A stretch of DNA of 64,000 bases from Zychaea mexicana (GCF_025766255.1 NW_026516670.1:496001-560000), one strand, 5' to 3'. Positions 49,131 through 61,449 are shown, counted from the stretch's first letter. Numbers and translations: made by a program. The notes: a model not told the origin generated them from the letters alone.

Positions 49131-50859
49131 AGTAGCAGTATGTAGTTTAATAAAAAGCATTGCGCTGTATAAAATCAAAAGATACGTCGTCGTTTTTCTG
49201 CTATTACGTACGCGTGTACTGTGTGTGTGTGTGTGTGTTTGAGAAACTTAAAAATCACCAGGCCTACGAGAATTATGGTGGAGACCTGAGGCAAAGGATG
49301 TGGTTATTAGACGCTAACGTCGCTTCCCAACTGTTGTGACGTGTTGACTAATGCATTCACTGTTGACAAAGACGGTTAGAGTGTCCGATGGATACAAGGG
49401 GTTATCGTGTATACACGCTGGTTTGGGCTCGTTGCGGCCAGTAGTAGATGCATCGCTCGAGAAATCATTCCGAATGTCATGTCTAAGATGCATAAAGCTT
49501 GTTGCCGTGCTTTCCACATTAATTTACATCTTACGACGCCCAGGATAAATCAAAAAATGAACGAGGAGACGCGTTTAATACCACTACTACGTACGGAATG
49601 CCACCAACTGCAAAATCTAACGCTCAGTAGTAGGGGGGGTATTAGGATACCAAAAATCCTTGCCGAGTGTTGTTTAGCACTTAGGGATTCCTCAGGCGGA
49701 AAAAGGCTACGATACCATTCGTTATACCAAAATGTCTCCGCAGCAGAAATACTCACACCGCAGGCAACAGCAATTGGTTGTCAATAAAGCAAACTCATAA
49801 GCCTTACCAAAGAAGGGTTTTCATGGAGCGCGAAAAGCGAGGACATCTTTGTTAAGGTCATTGGCTGGTACAGTACAGGTACTCGACCGCTCACGATAAA
49901 GACCAGATGTTGGAGGTCTGACGCACGTTCATTGGTAGCCTTACGTCGAAAATTCATGTTTGCTTTCTGAGATTTTTGAATGCTCTGGAAAGCTTTCCGA
50001 GGCTTTCGAAGGCTTCAAAAAGCATCAGGTTACAACCTTTTCTCTGCCGTCCCTGCTACTGCCTACATATCTGCTGCCAGTCATCCTGTATACCCTGACT
50101 GCTATTTTCAAACTTAGAACAAAAGCTAAAGCCATCCTTGCTAATTACATGCGCTAAATATATCGAGTAGTGGATGTAAGGAGCAACTCATGCCGACAAG
50201 AGCAGCCAGGTGACGACGCGCTCTAAAATTTCTTTTAACGTCACATCGACAGGTTGTCGCTCCCTGGCGGTGCTGCTGCTCTTCTTTCTACTCCTTCTGT
50301 TCATCGACATCCTGGTTGTTGCGGCTGTGTCCCTTGACCGTCACTACCACTTCTTTCTTTGACTCGGCCGTTGTGACATATTTTGATTTTGGAAGTCAAA
50401 CTTACTTGGAGTGAACTTGGTAGTGATTTCCATGTTATTGAATTGGTGCATGAAATCATAAGAGATTTTTGGTGTTACACACACTTTCGGAAATGTTCCC
50501 ACTCGACTCTTGCCCCTTATGCATATGGTACACCGATAAGAGGCAAGCTTCAGTGAACAGAAAAGAACGAAACTCATCGTGATCGCCAAGTAGCGAGATG
50601 GGACGAGTGTGTGCATGGAGCTTGGAGCGTCTACAATGTGCAGGTGTTATCGGTGTGAAGCATGGCCCTTGAAAGATTGTCATCCGTTGTTCGCGATCCT
50701 TGTGCAACATCGGATGGTCAAACAGGTCAAACTGTGACGCCTACAAAAGAACTGGACTCGACTGCGCATTTCCCTTTCTCTTTCTTCTTCCTCACTGTCG
50801 AAAGATCTTTTCCACCTTTTCCACTTCATTGAACGATACCCTTTTCAGCTTCTTTATTG
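49131..50859. other. no gene seen
   Basis: A (GT)n run lies near 49220. Several short frames on both strands overlap one another and none has a recognisable motif. I see nothing else. Confidence 0.4.
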
Positions 50860-51356
50860 AAGGGTTGCCTTCTGCTACTTGATCCGAGTGGATGTACGTG
50901 CAGAATCAGTATTCGTTATTGTTTTCGGCGTACATTTGCGACTTTCATTAGGATCTTTGTGGCGCAGTGCACGAGTCGCTATTGCAGCGAGCCCTACCGT
51001 GAGCGCACTACATGCCGTAAAGTTCTTTACCGCAGTGCACTCACAAAGTAAGTATACACGTAATTCCCCCCTTGACAAACTACTCTCACCCATCTTCTTC
51101 TATTTGAGGGCTGTCTTCTACTACTTGGGTCCGAGTGGGTGTACGTGCAGAATCAGTATTCGTTATTGTTTTCGGCGTACATTTGCGACTTTCATTAGGA
51201 TCTTTGTGACGCAGTGCACGAGTCGCTATTGCAGCGAGCCCTATCCGTGAGCGCACTACATGCCGTAAAGTTCTTTACCGCAGTGCACTCACAAAGTAAG
51301 TATACACGTAATTCCCCCTTGACAAACTACTCTCACCCATCTTCTTCTATTTGTAG
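50860..51356. repeat. tandem duplication, 247-bp unit, two copies
   Basis: GTACGTGCAGAATCAGTATT occurs at 50894 and 51141, and TTGACAAACTACTCTCACCC at 51072 and 51319, both 247 bp apart. Only a few substitutions and compensating 1-bp indels separate the copies, so the duplication is recent. Each unit contains CACAAAGTAAGTATACACG, which looks like a splice donor. No coding function was assigned. Confidence 0.85.
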
Positions 51357-51753
51357 TGATTTGTTATTGGGAGGTGTAGGTTCCTTTGGAACTGAGGCTT
51401 GAGGAGACCAAGGGAGAGCAACCTCTCCTTTGAGGAACGAAGGATTCATATACAAGCCGGTCATTTGCAAGCAACAATAAATAAACGTGTCTTCTTCTGT
51501 CTTTGTGTACAATAAATTTTATTGATTTCGTTTCTACTCTCTTGAAGAAGTGTTTCTAACTATCCTGAGCATGGGCTGATCAAATAACTCTTATAATAAA
51601 TGCTTTTCGAGGAGCAGCTTGCTGCAGGAAACGAGACCAGCCAATCTCTGAAAGGAAATTATGAATTGTGCATTTGCCGGTGTGGTTCCGTGGACAGAGC
51701 GATCCATTTACTAATAATACAACCAGAAGTGCGATCTCTGGCGTGCCGTGGAG

Positions 51754-51909
51754 ATGTTCACTTTTAAAAATTTGCCGACCACAGTGTTGTATGGCTTTAT
51801 AGGAGATTTGTTTGGATTTTCATGTTTAGCTCTAGGATCGGCAGCGACACTCTATCTTATCTATGATGCTGCTGTGAAATATCATCGGGGCGGTCAAATC
51901 CAAGTGTAG
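51754..51909 (+). CDS. possible 51-residue membrane peptide
   Basis: ATG at 51754 to TAG at 51907. It starts MFTFKNLPTTVLYGFIGDLF, then a hydrophobic span GFSCLALGSAATLYLIYDAA and a short basic tail. One membrane segment with a compact polar end is plausible for a real small protein, but the length is within what chance allows. No family recognised. Confidence 0.25.
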   Translation: MFTFKNLPTTVLYGFIGDLFGFSCLALGSAATLYLIYDAAVKYHRGGQIQV

Positions 51910-52068
51910 TTACTATCTCCACAAGTAGAAGTAAAAGAGACTTCTTTAACACACATTGCTGAACAACCAAGCATATCAATCATTGGTCACCCAGATGTCA
52001 TAATATATGTTTTAGTACATAATTATGCTCGATACTGTAATTAATTGCTGTTGTTGTACTGAAATAGC

Positions 52069-52434
52069 ATGACCTTCCTGCGAGATTGTGGACGACTCAT
52101 TCTGCTAAGCAGATATTGTTTGATTCTTGATGTGTTATATGATAATATTCATGATGATGTTTTCAGTGTTTTTCCATATATATTTTCGTATGTAGTACCA
52201 TCGAGTTTTGTTAATGGCAAAACCGCCGTTATCTATATTTTGCACAGCAATAAGCAGTTTATATCGATGCTTTCAATTATTTTATGCGGATTGTATGAGA
52301 ACGTGTCTGGCATTATATATTTAATTTACGTTTGCTTTTTAATTCAACTTTCGTTTAAAACTTGTGTCAGAAGCAAATCAATGTTCAATGGCAATCTTGG
52401 GAGAAATATGTTCATCTTTGCACTATTGATCTAA
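52069..52434 (+). CDS. possible hydrophobic protein, 121 residues
   Basis: The open frame has three to four hydrophobic segments (for example YIFSYVVPSSFV and FISMLSIILCGLYENVSGII) in AT-rich sequence. High T content tends to give hydrophobic ORFs by chance, so support is weak. It starts 160 bp after another small hydrophobic ORF. Confidence 0.2.
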   Translation: MTFLRDCGRLILLSRYCLILDVLYDNIHDDVFSVFPYIFSYVVPSSFVNGKTAVIYILHSNKQFISMLSIILCGLYENVSGIIYLIYVCFLIQLSFKTCVRSKSMFNGNLGRNMFIFALLI

Positions 52435-53289
52435 ACTTTCAATATAAATTGCATCCAACATGTCGAGTCTGCTGATGGAAACAGACATGTAGCTGACAGC
52501 AGTCAGTAACAATTCCTAGAACCAACAATACGTCTTCCATTGATAATGCCAATCATTTTTGCGCCGCCACCTCCAGTAGCGAAAGAATGAAATGTGAACT
52601 ATCCATGCCTGTATTCGGTACGCGCACGGGCAGCAGCAGCAGTAGGAGTAACCGATTACAGAATAGCTACGAATCTACGGCCTCTTATAACTGCTCGACT
52701 ACAACAGCAACAACGCTAGCAATAGCATTGGTCCGTTTATAATTACAACAACCAATCTATCATACGCTGAATCCCATTCATCTACCGTTAACATCATCAT
52801 CTACGCCATTGCCGCTCAAAAATTACATACTATGATGGTGGCACTGACAATTCAGACTTTGCACATTGCTTCTTTTTTGGAGCCTACTGCTATAGTGGCA
52901 CCGAAGTAGTAGTAGGGCAGGAGGACGATTTACAGTATTCAATTTTGCTAAACGGCCAACGAGAGAACTCTATCACCAATGATGAAGCATCTCTGGGAAT
53001 CTCGCCAACAATTCTCCAACCTAGTTAACATTATCATCACGAGGTAACAGAAGGAAGAAGAGTCAGAATCAGGGCTTTGCTCTCATCATCACCTAATGCG
53101 GATTACTATCTTGGTCAGTCTCGGGTATGTGTATATCAAATATGAGGAAAAAATCCGGCAGATAATCCTGATCAATGTTCTCTTACATCATGAACAGCAA
53201 CAGCAACAATTACATGTAAACTCGGTGGTAGGCACACCATCGTCAGTGCACGTCGTAGTCAAGAAACAACAAGTGCAGCAAGAACAACA
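52435..53289. other. no intact gene; CAG-rich segments
   Basis: Contains GGCAGCAGCAGCAGTAGG and CAACAGCAACAACG runs typical of low-complexity parts of fungal regulators. Stops occur in all frames. It may be the 5' part of the zinc-finger relic that follows. Confidence 0.3.
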
Positions 53290-53940
53290 ATGTATTTTCT
53301 ATATCCAAATTACTGCGTTTATCCAAGCCCATCAATGGGTGCTACCGTGTCAACGAAACTGCGAAGCGGAAACCGAGCAAACGGTGATGGTGAGACTTCA
53401 CGTGCGTTTGGCAGCTCATCTTTGCCGATGGATTTTCGCTGCGCCGCTGTGTCTGGCGATTATCATACAAGACTTAACCCAGCCCTACCAGTGCTGATGC
53501 GCAAAGCATTTTCTTTGATGGTGGCGGCGGCACTTTCAGTAAGACAAGGAATGCGACGTTTGATGCAGCTGATTTACGTATTATATATAATAATAAAGCA
53601 GCGCATTACGCATTTACATATTCCTACTAGTGGTACACATCATTGGCAACAGTCGGCTATATTACTAGGGGCAACAAAACGATCTAGAACTTCTGTGGTA
53701 CAATCATCAATTACAGCAGTGGCATCGGACGACCCCGAAAGAAGAAGTAGGAAGAATGAGCCTTTGAGAGAGCGGGATCATGGACGACATGGAGACACGG
53801 TGCATCTTTGCTTAAAGATCCATACATGCGTTGGATGCGGGCTGTCCTTTCCACGCAAATATACCTTGCTTGCAGCGGCATGAGCGAACAAAGAAGAGCC
53901 GTAGTTGCACCACTACTACATAGCACCATCCTTTTTCACT
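53290..53940 (+). pseudogene. possible C2H2 zinc-finger relic
   Basis: A frame to 53883 ends with HTCVGCGLSFPRKYTLL, which matches the CxxC...F.....L half of a C2H2 finger. The expected HxxxH half appears only in another frame (RHERTKKSRS, from about 53877), so a frameshift is likely. The upstream frame is basic with Arg-rich stretches (ERRSRKNEPLRERDHGRHG). A decayed zinc-finger gene is the simplest reading; chance is not excluded. Confidence 0.3.
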
Positions 53941-54902
53941 TTCAAGTGCCAGGTGTCACATACTGCATACACATAGCAGTGCCGGTTTGTTTTTTACTAT
54001 TTGTAAATCAAAATGTAGTATAAAATTTGACATCTAGTTTGTTATTTTGGTTGTACTTTCCTCATCAATCTCCGTCACTTTTACATTGATCATTTTGAAT
54101 GAACATATGACTAATATAACTAGCCGAATGAGTGAAAACATTGTAAATAAACAAAGGGCATAGATGGTCCCAAACATTTGCCTGTTTCAAACAGGACAAA
54201 TATCATTTAAAAGCAGTCAGTTTATTAGATCTTGGTTGTGTTAGCTCACGAATGAAGTGAACCACTGAACTACCTTCTTTCTCCATGGCTTGGTATTCCG
54301 TACGAGAGTTACGGTGTAATAGTAGCATTGTCGATAGCTAAAATAAAAGAGGACGGATATTGCTCAGAAAATCAGTGTCATTGATAAAGTTGCGAGATAC
54401 GGGTGGTCTCTACGAAATCTTTTTTTTTATCAATTCATATATACTCCATGAAGAAGGGGCCCGATCCCGGAATCAATGCGATATATCAGCAGTTAGAGAT
54501 TCTATCACTCTTTATTAGAATAAGAAGCCTACTATCAAAATATTACCGCGATATGCACATACACATCATAGTAGATACAGCAGCGATAAGTAGTAGCGTG
54601 AGGCAAGGGGGAGTGAAAATAGGAACTATGTGTATGAGAGATTGTTACTTCTTCACTGCAAAACTTAACTTCTATTGGACAAGTTTTGCTCTCCCAAAAA
54701 AAAAAGGATTCGCGTTTCATATTTCCTCTTCAGCCTCTTCTTCCTCTTGTTGAAGCGAGGATGCATCGACAAAGCCAACAGCAGCCACAACAGCATCAGC
54801 AACAAAGGCGGCCGCTAAGCCATAAGTATTTGAAGTTTCATATGCTAACTAATTATCTGTCGCTCTGTGACGGTGCGCTACAAAAACAATTGTCGTGGTG
54901 AT
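53941..54902. other. no gene assigned; upstream region of the Stc1-domain gene
   Basis: AT-rich with scattered short frames. A CAGCAACAGC-rich run at 54765-54815 may be a 5' exon of the Stc1-domain gene (MHRQSQQQPQQHQQQRRPLS), but no clean splice was found. Confidence 0.35.
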
Positions 54903-55670
54903 ATGCGCAAGAAAGATTTGGAAGCAACTAAACACTTTTTTTGGGTGGCAGGCGGACGTCCCACTTTTAAAACTTTGCAATGCGTCTTTTGCAAGGAGGT
55001 ACTTTCTAATGCTCAATTCGATGAGATGTTCAAGAATTTTAAAAGTTTAAAGTAACGCGAAGAAATTTAAAATAAGGAAAAACCACTTGAGGAGTTCAGC
55101 GAAATGCAAGTTGCAAAGGTAACATTACTGTTGTTGTTAATACTAGTGTGTATTCGCGTATAGCTCAACATTAAGATTAAAAGAAACGCGACTTATAACA
55201 ATAGCTACTGTTGTATAGGCCACTTTTGACTGTATGTCGTGCTACATGAATTCGACGGAACCTTAATTAGCGCAAGGGAAAAAAGCTTAAAATAACAATA
55301 ATTGTATTTTAGTGCACGCGCCGGCATTGACGAATGTTGATGTTAAGCTTATTTCCTGTCTAAAATGCACGGCACCACCACGCGAAACGTTGACCTGCTG
55401 CAAATGCTCAAAGACTAAACCGTTGGACCAGTTTGCACGGGTAAAATGGTTGAGCCAAGAAAGGAGAATGACGCTCTATGATGATGAAAAAAAAAGAACA
55501 AGGATATTCACAGAATGTATGGTACACAATAGGTACAGCGACGTAACGCGGAACGTCCGCGTTGCTTAAAATGCATGAAAAAGCATAGAGACGAGGATGT
55601 GAACGACTCGGACCCGGACTACTCTTCGGATGGAAGCTCACTGTCAGAGACATGGGACGATTACTCGTGA
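54903..55670 (+). CDS. Stc1-domain protein, partial model
   Basis: A first exon from an ATG at 54903 encodes RPTFKTLQCVFCKEVLSNAQ, the start of a zinc-binding region. The next clear exon (55313-55440) holds LISCLKCTAPPRETLTCCKC then SKTKPLDQFAR. It splices cleanly (GTAAAA...AATAG) to 55533-55670, with RRNAERPRCLKCMKKHRDED and an acidic Ser/Asp tail. The paired CxxC motifs with F and QRR in between match the Stc1 domain. In fission yeast Stc1 links Argonaute-bound RNA to the H3K9 methyltransferase complex. The join between 55052 and 55313 is unresolved: phases do not fit directly, so a missing exon or decay is possible. Confidence 0.6.
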
Positions 55671-56829
55671 TTTGTTCTTTTTTTTTTTACCACCAACTGC
55701 TTTATAAACTTATGCTTCTTTAATAAAAAAAAGGAGCACATGAAGTGCGGCTTGCAAAACCGTCTCGTACATATACTCGTGGACACCATCGAGATGAGAA
55801 GGATGCTGCAACAGTGTGGAAAGAGGACCCATTTTTTACGGCGATGCTTTGAAGATCTATGGATGCGTGCTATGGGATAGATACTGTAAGTAGTTTAAGA
55901 ATCATCTTACTTTTATACTGTTCCTTTCGCGCATGTACGAAAACATCGGTCCAAGAGTTTTTTGGTCGTGCTGCCATGGCAATGATTAGTTTAACGTTAG
56001 TTGTCAAGGCAACGCCAAGAAAATTCTTCAAAAGAAGAAGAATCCCGGGTAATTAGTTGTCGGGCGGTAGTGCCGCTTATGCTCCCGCAGGAACAGCGAA
56101 AGTAGCAGTGAATGGTAACAATTTGTGCCGATGTAACATAGCATTGTAGTAAAAAGAGAAATCGTCTATGAATAGTACATTGACGGCTGCTGCTATTTTC
56201 TTTCGGCTCTCTTTCTCTTGCTCTATTGCTGAGAATCTGCCACTATCCTCTCTGTATCTATGATTTCTGTTACCCGGTATGTTGCGCTAGTCAGGTCACG
56301 CATTTGAAGTAGAAGAAGATCGATTACGGTAAAAATCACTAAACAAAGAGAAGGATAGTGTACGTGAAAGTCATATGCATTCCAGTGAACGATTCCGTAA
56401 ATAGCATTTACTGTATAAGAATAGTGGAAGCAAACGACTCCGATTTCCTTCTTAATGATGCGATTTCCGCGTTTCTAATCCGAAAGGGGTTGGGAAAGCA
56501 GAAAGAAGAAAGGGGGCGGATAAGTCATCCTGGCCACTGGCAAGAGTCGTCTCGTTCTGCTGACATGTACAAATGAGCTTTTTTTCTGAATGCGTGACGT
56601 TATCCCACGTATAGCACCCTAATCCAAACCTTGGTTTTCGACAGTGGACGAATCTTGGACAAGCATCCGGTGAACGTGACACGAGCTGCGGTGGGCGAAG
56701 CACCCAGCTCCACCAGACGTGGCAAACCGGAATCTGAAATTTGAAGTCCTTATGGGGTCAATTTTCATTTTGTGCGTCGTTCTGTTTATAGATGTACTGT
56801 ACTGGCCAGCCCTTGGATAAAATATAGTA

Positions 56830-56865
<36 letters not shown>

Positions 56866-57624
56866 AGTATAAAGTACGCCTTATCGTAAATCACAGCTGC
56901 AATTCCACAAGGCTGATTCGATAGATAGAAGGCTGCACACATAGACACAGAGAGAGCCGACAGTCAGCTCTTGGGAAAACTTTAATAGAAGTTTCCTAGA
57001 TACGGCTGGATTTGGCTAACCGCCAAAAGGTACCGTTTACTTTTATACTCTAGCGGCTTTTTTTTTTTTGCTGGACATCTTCTAACATTGACAAGTGCGC
57101 TTGCGAGTTTGAGAAAATATTGACACTACTTACCAGCAACAACAATCAACAGCAAGGCCAAAGAGGTGTGTGTTTCGCTTCTTGCTTGTCAGGACCAAGA
57201 ACTACTTAATTTGAACAATACGATCGCCCATGATTGTCTAAAAACGAGCAAAACTGTGGCTCGTAAAATACTAAAAATAGGCATTTGTACGCCCACTTTG
57301 TGCACCCAACCCTCATCTTTATTTCGTACAAACTTTTACAGTTGCTGTAGATCCCCTTCTCTCTCTCTCTCTCTCTCTTCTCTCTCTTCTCTACACTTTT
57401 TCTATCCCCTGTAGGCTTCTTCCCCTAGATCCTCTACCTCTCTTTTGATCCTCACCCCGTAATTCACTTCCCTCTTTCCCTCTTTCTCTCTCTCTCTCTC
57501 TCTCTTTCTTTTCTCTCTAATACAATTTTGTAACCGTGAGGTGAGAGATCCTTATTCAACCAAGAAGAAGTAAAGATACCCAACAGCAAAACAGCACACC
57601 TATATACAACAACAACAACAACAA
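55671..57624. other. no gene seen; microsatellites and long leader
   Basis: About 2 kb without a convincing gene. Frames around 55741-56060 contain protein-like pieces but no motif. A (GA)n run lies at 56833-56862; (CT)n runs at 57355-57400 and 57480-57510 precede the tetraspanin gene and may be in its promoter or leader. Confidence 0.45.
56833..56862. repeat. (GA)n microsatellite
   Basis: An uninterrupted run of about 15 GA units. Confidence 0.95.
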
Positions 57625-59036
57625 ATGGCCAGCCACGAAATGGGGCACCTGCCTCTCCCACCTCAAAACACAGCACACCAACGACTGTCGTCTGAACCCA
57701 ACTCACCTTGGGATTCCGTGGAGGATCTTCCAGAACCGGTCTTGCCATGGATGAAATCGGAATCTCGTCAATCGTTTGGCGCCAGCTCTCGCAGCTCTGT
57801 TGAATCAGGCAGTCTACACGTAGTAAAGCGATACCAACCTGATCCTGATGCAAAGAAGCGACAAATTTGGACTGCTCGCAAATGGTGGATTTTATTCTCT
57901 AATACACTGGTAAAACTAACATCATATGTCTTTTACCTAACAGTGACAGTGGACTAAGAGATGAATTACTGACTTTTTTTTTGCTATTCATGATTCTGAT
58001 GATTAGCTGTTTTGCTATGGCCTCGGTATCTTGCTGTTGGCACTTTTGACATTCTTTAAACGTAAGCAAGCTACACAGCAATCACCATCGTATTTTGTTT
58101 AATAGAAAGCAGCACCAATAAGCGGCTTTCATCAGTTTTTTGAGACTTATGCATGCATGTTGTAAAATATAGTTTATCAACGTGCTGATGTCGTGATTGT
58201 GGGTGAACGAATGATCCTTAATCGTAAGCAAACCACCCATCGCTGGACTCTCTGTCATCAAACCGTGTATATCAAGCATACTTAGCAGATCTTTTGACAT
58301 TCTTCTGTAGTAATCACTTCTACTGGAGCCATCTGCTTGTTCTCTGCGTTGCTTGGCTACATCGGTATCATGCTCAACAACCGAGCCATTCTCACAATCT
58401 ACAACCTCTTCTTGTGGGTTTGCTTTGGTATGATTGCCGCTATTGGTTATGTCGCCTACCGTAAGAACAAGTGGAACATTGAGGTAAAGAACCGTTTGCT
58501 TACTATAGAAAGCGAAGTCCCGTTGTATGTACAAACTAATCCTTTCGTGTGTGCGTGAGTAGGGCAAATTGTCGTACCAATGGCATTATGATCTTACGTC
58601 CGATGGAAGATCAAGAGTCCAGGCTAATGTAAGCTAATATCCAGTCAAGCCCATGTATTGCCATGGTGTTTTCTAACCTGCCAAATCGAAATAATTGCTT
58701 TAGCTTCATTGCTGTGGATACAAGGCATTCACCGACTTCCATGAACGATCCAACAAGTGCTTCCCGCGTACGCTTTTGCCTGGCTGCAAGTTCAAGTACC
58801 AGAACTTTGTTGTCGAGACGTTAAAAATCACGTGGATTGTGGCCTTTTCTCTGATCCCGCTCCATATCTTTGTGCTCGTCTCGGCCCTTCTCTGCTCCAA
58901 CCACATCAACCGCAAGTTCGGCAAGAACTTGCCTCCCAAGATCTATCGTCTGGATTACCAAGGCATTGTTGCTGGCACGCCTACGGGCAGCTCCGTCAAT
59001 CTCCACAGGGATGGTTTGCAACAGAGAAACGTGTAA
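57625..59036 (+). CDS. fungal tetraspanin-like membrane protein
   Basis: Five exons (57625-57909, 58007-58061, 58311-58483, 58563-58628, 58704-59036) join in phase to 303 residues. A Ser/Pro-rich cytosolic N-terminus of about 90 residues precedes the first membrane segment (LFCYGLGILLLALLTFF). Two more follow (GAICLFSALLGYIGIMLN; FLWVCFGMIAAIGYVAY). The extracellular loop holds LHCCGYKAFTDFHE and later CFPRTLLPGC, the Cys-Cys-Gly plus paired-cysteine signature of tetraspanins. The fourth membrane segment is LIPLHIFVLVSALLCSNH. Fungal tetraspanins organise membrane microdomains and act in polarised growth and infection structures; the exact role here is unknown. Long CT-rich tracts lie upstream. 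Confidence 0.8.
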
Positions 59037-59532
59037 AAGAGAAAAAGAAAAAAAGTTAATATCGAAGGGCTGTTGTGGTCATCGTCGCACAAAACAAATT
59101 TCGACTGTCTATCTCACACTCCATTACCACCAGCACCACGTACCGCTCACCTGCTCATTCACCCAACCACTCACATCCACACGCACTTTTTATATAAGAT
59201 TGTTATACGCCTACCAGCCTATTCTTTTTTTAAATTGCAATTTCCCTTTCACATCATACAGCGTGGCTTAGTATAATCATCACCATTCCAACTTTCTCAG
59301 ACACACCCGCAGACCGTCTCTCGAATCCATCATGATGATAGTGATTCGGATGGAAGAGGAGGTCTTCTTTCCTATCTTTTATTTTCTTTTGTTCTATATT
59401 CTCTTTCAAAATATATATACACGATATTTATTTATACATAGCCTACTACAACCCACTCCACAAGAAGCATTTCTGTTGTTTTTACGTTTCCCAAATCGAG
59501 CAAGTGCAACAACAACAATCAGCGTCATTTGC
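59037..59532. other. 3' flank of tetraspanin gene and upstream region of TVP15-like gene
   Basis: Pyrimidine-rich sequence with CAACCACTCACATCC-like words. An open frame from 59332 is T-rich and hydrophobic and looks like chance. No separate gene. Confidence 0.4.
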
Positions 59533-60412
59533 ATGAAAAAGAAAAAAGATGACAAGCTGTCCGTTATATCTCTCTTTCTCTCTTTACTTTTAGTAATCCT
59601 TCTTGAAGCAATATGCGTTTTATATCTCGAACAAAAGTCGAAAACATCCTCAGTCTAACATTGAATGGAATCAATGTTTCCTTCTGTCTTCTTGTCATTG
59701 CTGGGTGCATCTACAAATCAATACAGTCTGGGTTCTCCGAGATAGTAATATGCATTTATGGAGGGTAAACCACTGAATATATTGAGCTAGGCTACGAAAC
59801 TACTTCTCTTTGGTAACCAATGCAATTTCTCATTAGTATCATAGCAGCACTACTGGTGGTCAATGAAGTCAAAGCTAGTGAGATTTCATTAACATATGCC
59901 TATTTCCTGGCTACTTACCGTGGTCGAAGCATGGTCTTTATCTTGTAAGTTTCACCTCGCAATTCGTTTCCAGCAACAATAAAATAACAGTAAAAAACAA
60001 CTAGCTTTGGATGCCTTGTTCTCGATACAGCCGTCCTGAATATCGTGGCTGGAACTTTAAACTTGGCACTGGGCCTGGTGTACATGGTCATGTCATTTAT
60101 CATTCCATCATTTCCACCTCCTAATCCCATATCAATCAACTGGCAAAATTGGAAAGACTTTTCAGCTGAAGGACTGGATTTGGCAAGGCCAAAACATGTT
60201 TCTGTCGAGGTAATGTACCGTTCACTGCTAAGAGCAGCAACAACAACTAGTACAATGCATCAAATATTCACACAAGATTTGAATAGAGTCACGTAGCCAT
60301 CCGACTGAAATCACCTCCGCCCCCACAACCACCCCAACATCATAATAACATTCCCGATGATGATGCCACTAGCAGTAGCACCACGGTCGGTCCGTTCCGA
60401 AACCCGTATTAA
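59533..60412 (+). CDS. TVP15: TVP15-like Golgi membrane protein (COPI-associated family)
   Basis: Exons 59533-59558 (tentative), 59654-59764, 59837-59944, 60005-60209 and 60287-60412 sum to 576 nt in phase, 191 residues. Membrane segments are GINVSFCLLVIAGCIY, IVICIYGGIIAALLVVNEV, the segment after TYRGRSMVFIFFGCLVL, and VAGTLNLALGLVYMVMSFII. The YxxFLxTYxGRxMxFIFFG core matches the COPI-associated/TVP15 family (YGRGLxYxFxG), found in late-Golgi vesicles. The last intron was chosen so that the tail reads SPPPPQPPQHHNNIPDDDAT and ends FRNPY; another acceptor would stop after three residues. The first exon's donor (GTCCGT) is weak, so the N-terminus is uncertain. Convergent with PEX11. Confidence 0.65.
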
Positions 60413-60594
60413 TCCGTTATTTCCTCCAGTTCTTCCGCAAGAATAAGAACGCTGAAATTTGTTGTTGAGTGTGTATATATTAGAAAGAAAAGAGAATAAA
60501 AGAACAAAACTTGTAGAAATACAAAAATAGGGTGATGCGGGAATATACATAGATAGATGAGGGATGTTATAGAAGGAGGACTGTTGTCTATTTG
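60413..60594. terminator. shared convergent 3' region
   Basis: 182 bp between convergent stops, AT-rich with AGAATAAAAGAAC near 60495 that could serve as a polyadenylation element. Confidence 0.4.
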
Positions 60595-61449
60595 TTATGC
60601 TGCTGCGATTTTTCGCCATAATTTGTAACCTGATAAGGTTCCGCTAAAGAAACCAGACCATGCTTGGACACCACTCGCAAATGATGGTTGCCAAATGTCG
60701 CATGCTACCGAGAAACAGAAGAAAACCATTACTATCACCATTGTGTACCATATATGCTACTCCCCCTTGCATTCGCGCAAAAAGAACTTACCACAAAATA
60801 CGCCATCCATGGACAATTTCACAATGGAGAGTTGTGTATTAAACATTTTCTCATCATCCACGACTTGTTTCTGGCGCAGTTGCCGAAGAGTCATCCAATT
60901 CTCGTGTACATCATGGAGAATACCGGCGAACCAACAATAACAAGCAACGACTTCGGCCTGTTTACCGAGTTTGCTCGAGACCAGACCCAGTTTATATAAG
61001 CAAAAGATATCATCGGCCACAGTGTTACCCAATTCGTTTAACAAGAAACAGCTCGCCACCAGGTCTGTCTTGTTGTTATCATAGAGGAGTTGTCGAGCAG
61101 GCGCTATAAACAGACCGAGTCGCAAGATCTTGCGCGTCATTGAGAATTGGCTGACCATGGGTGACCACGTTTTGGCATGCACGAGTTTGTAGTGAAGCAG
61201 AATCTTGAACAGGTATTGGAAAAACTTAATGCTCTTGTCTCGGCCGTCGAGTTCTTTGAGGAATTTTTGTAAGGTTTGAATAAACCGATTGAAACGTCGC
61301 GACTTTGAAAGTTGAATAGTGATACTCGTAGTAGTGGTGTCGAGTGGCATGACGAAAGGTTTCTCATTAGTCATGGTTGTAGGTGACACGCTGCGTGGTG
61401 GCGATGCAGCCGGGGTAGGGATCGAATCAAGAGGTGACAAGGTGGACAT
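60595..61449 (-). CDS. PEX11: peroxisomal membrane protein PEX11
   Basis: Exons 61449-60792 and 60704-60595 join in phase to 255 residues. After a Ser/Pro/Thr-rich start, the segment FLKELDGRDKSIKFFQYLFK matches the PEX11 core (xxxGRDKxxKFxQY), followed by RKILRLGLFIAP. The C-terminus has DIWQPSFASGVQAWSGFFSG and ends KLWRKIAAA. PEX11 bends and elongates the peroxisomal membrane and promotes division. The reading frame stays open upstream to 61773 but becomes Asn- and Leu-rich low-complexity sequence, so I took the ATG at 61449. That upstream part is more likely 5' leader. Confidence 0.8.
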
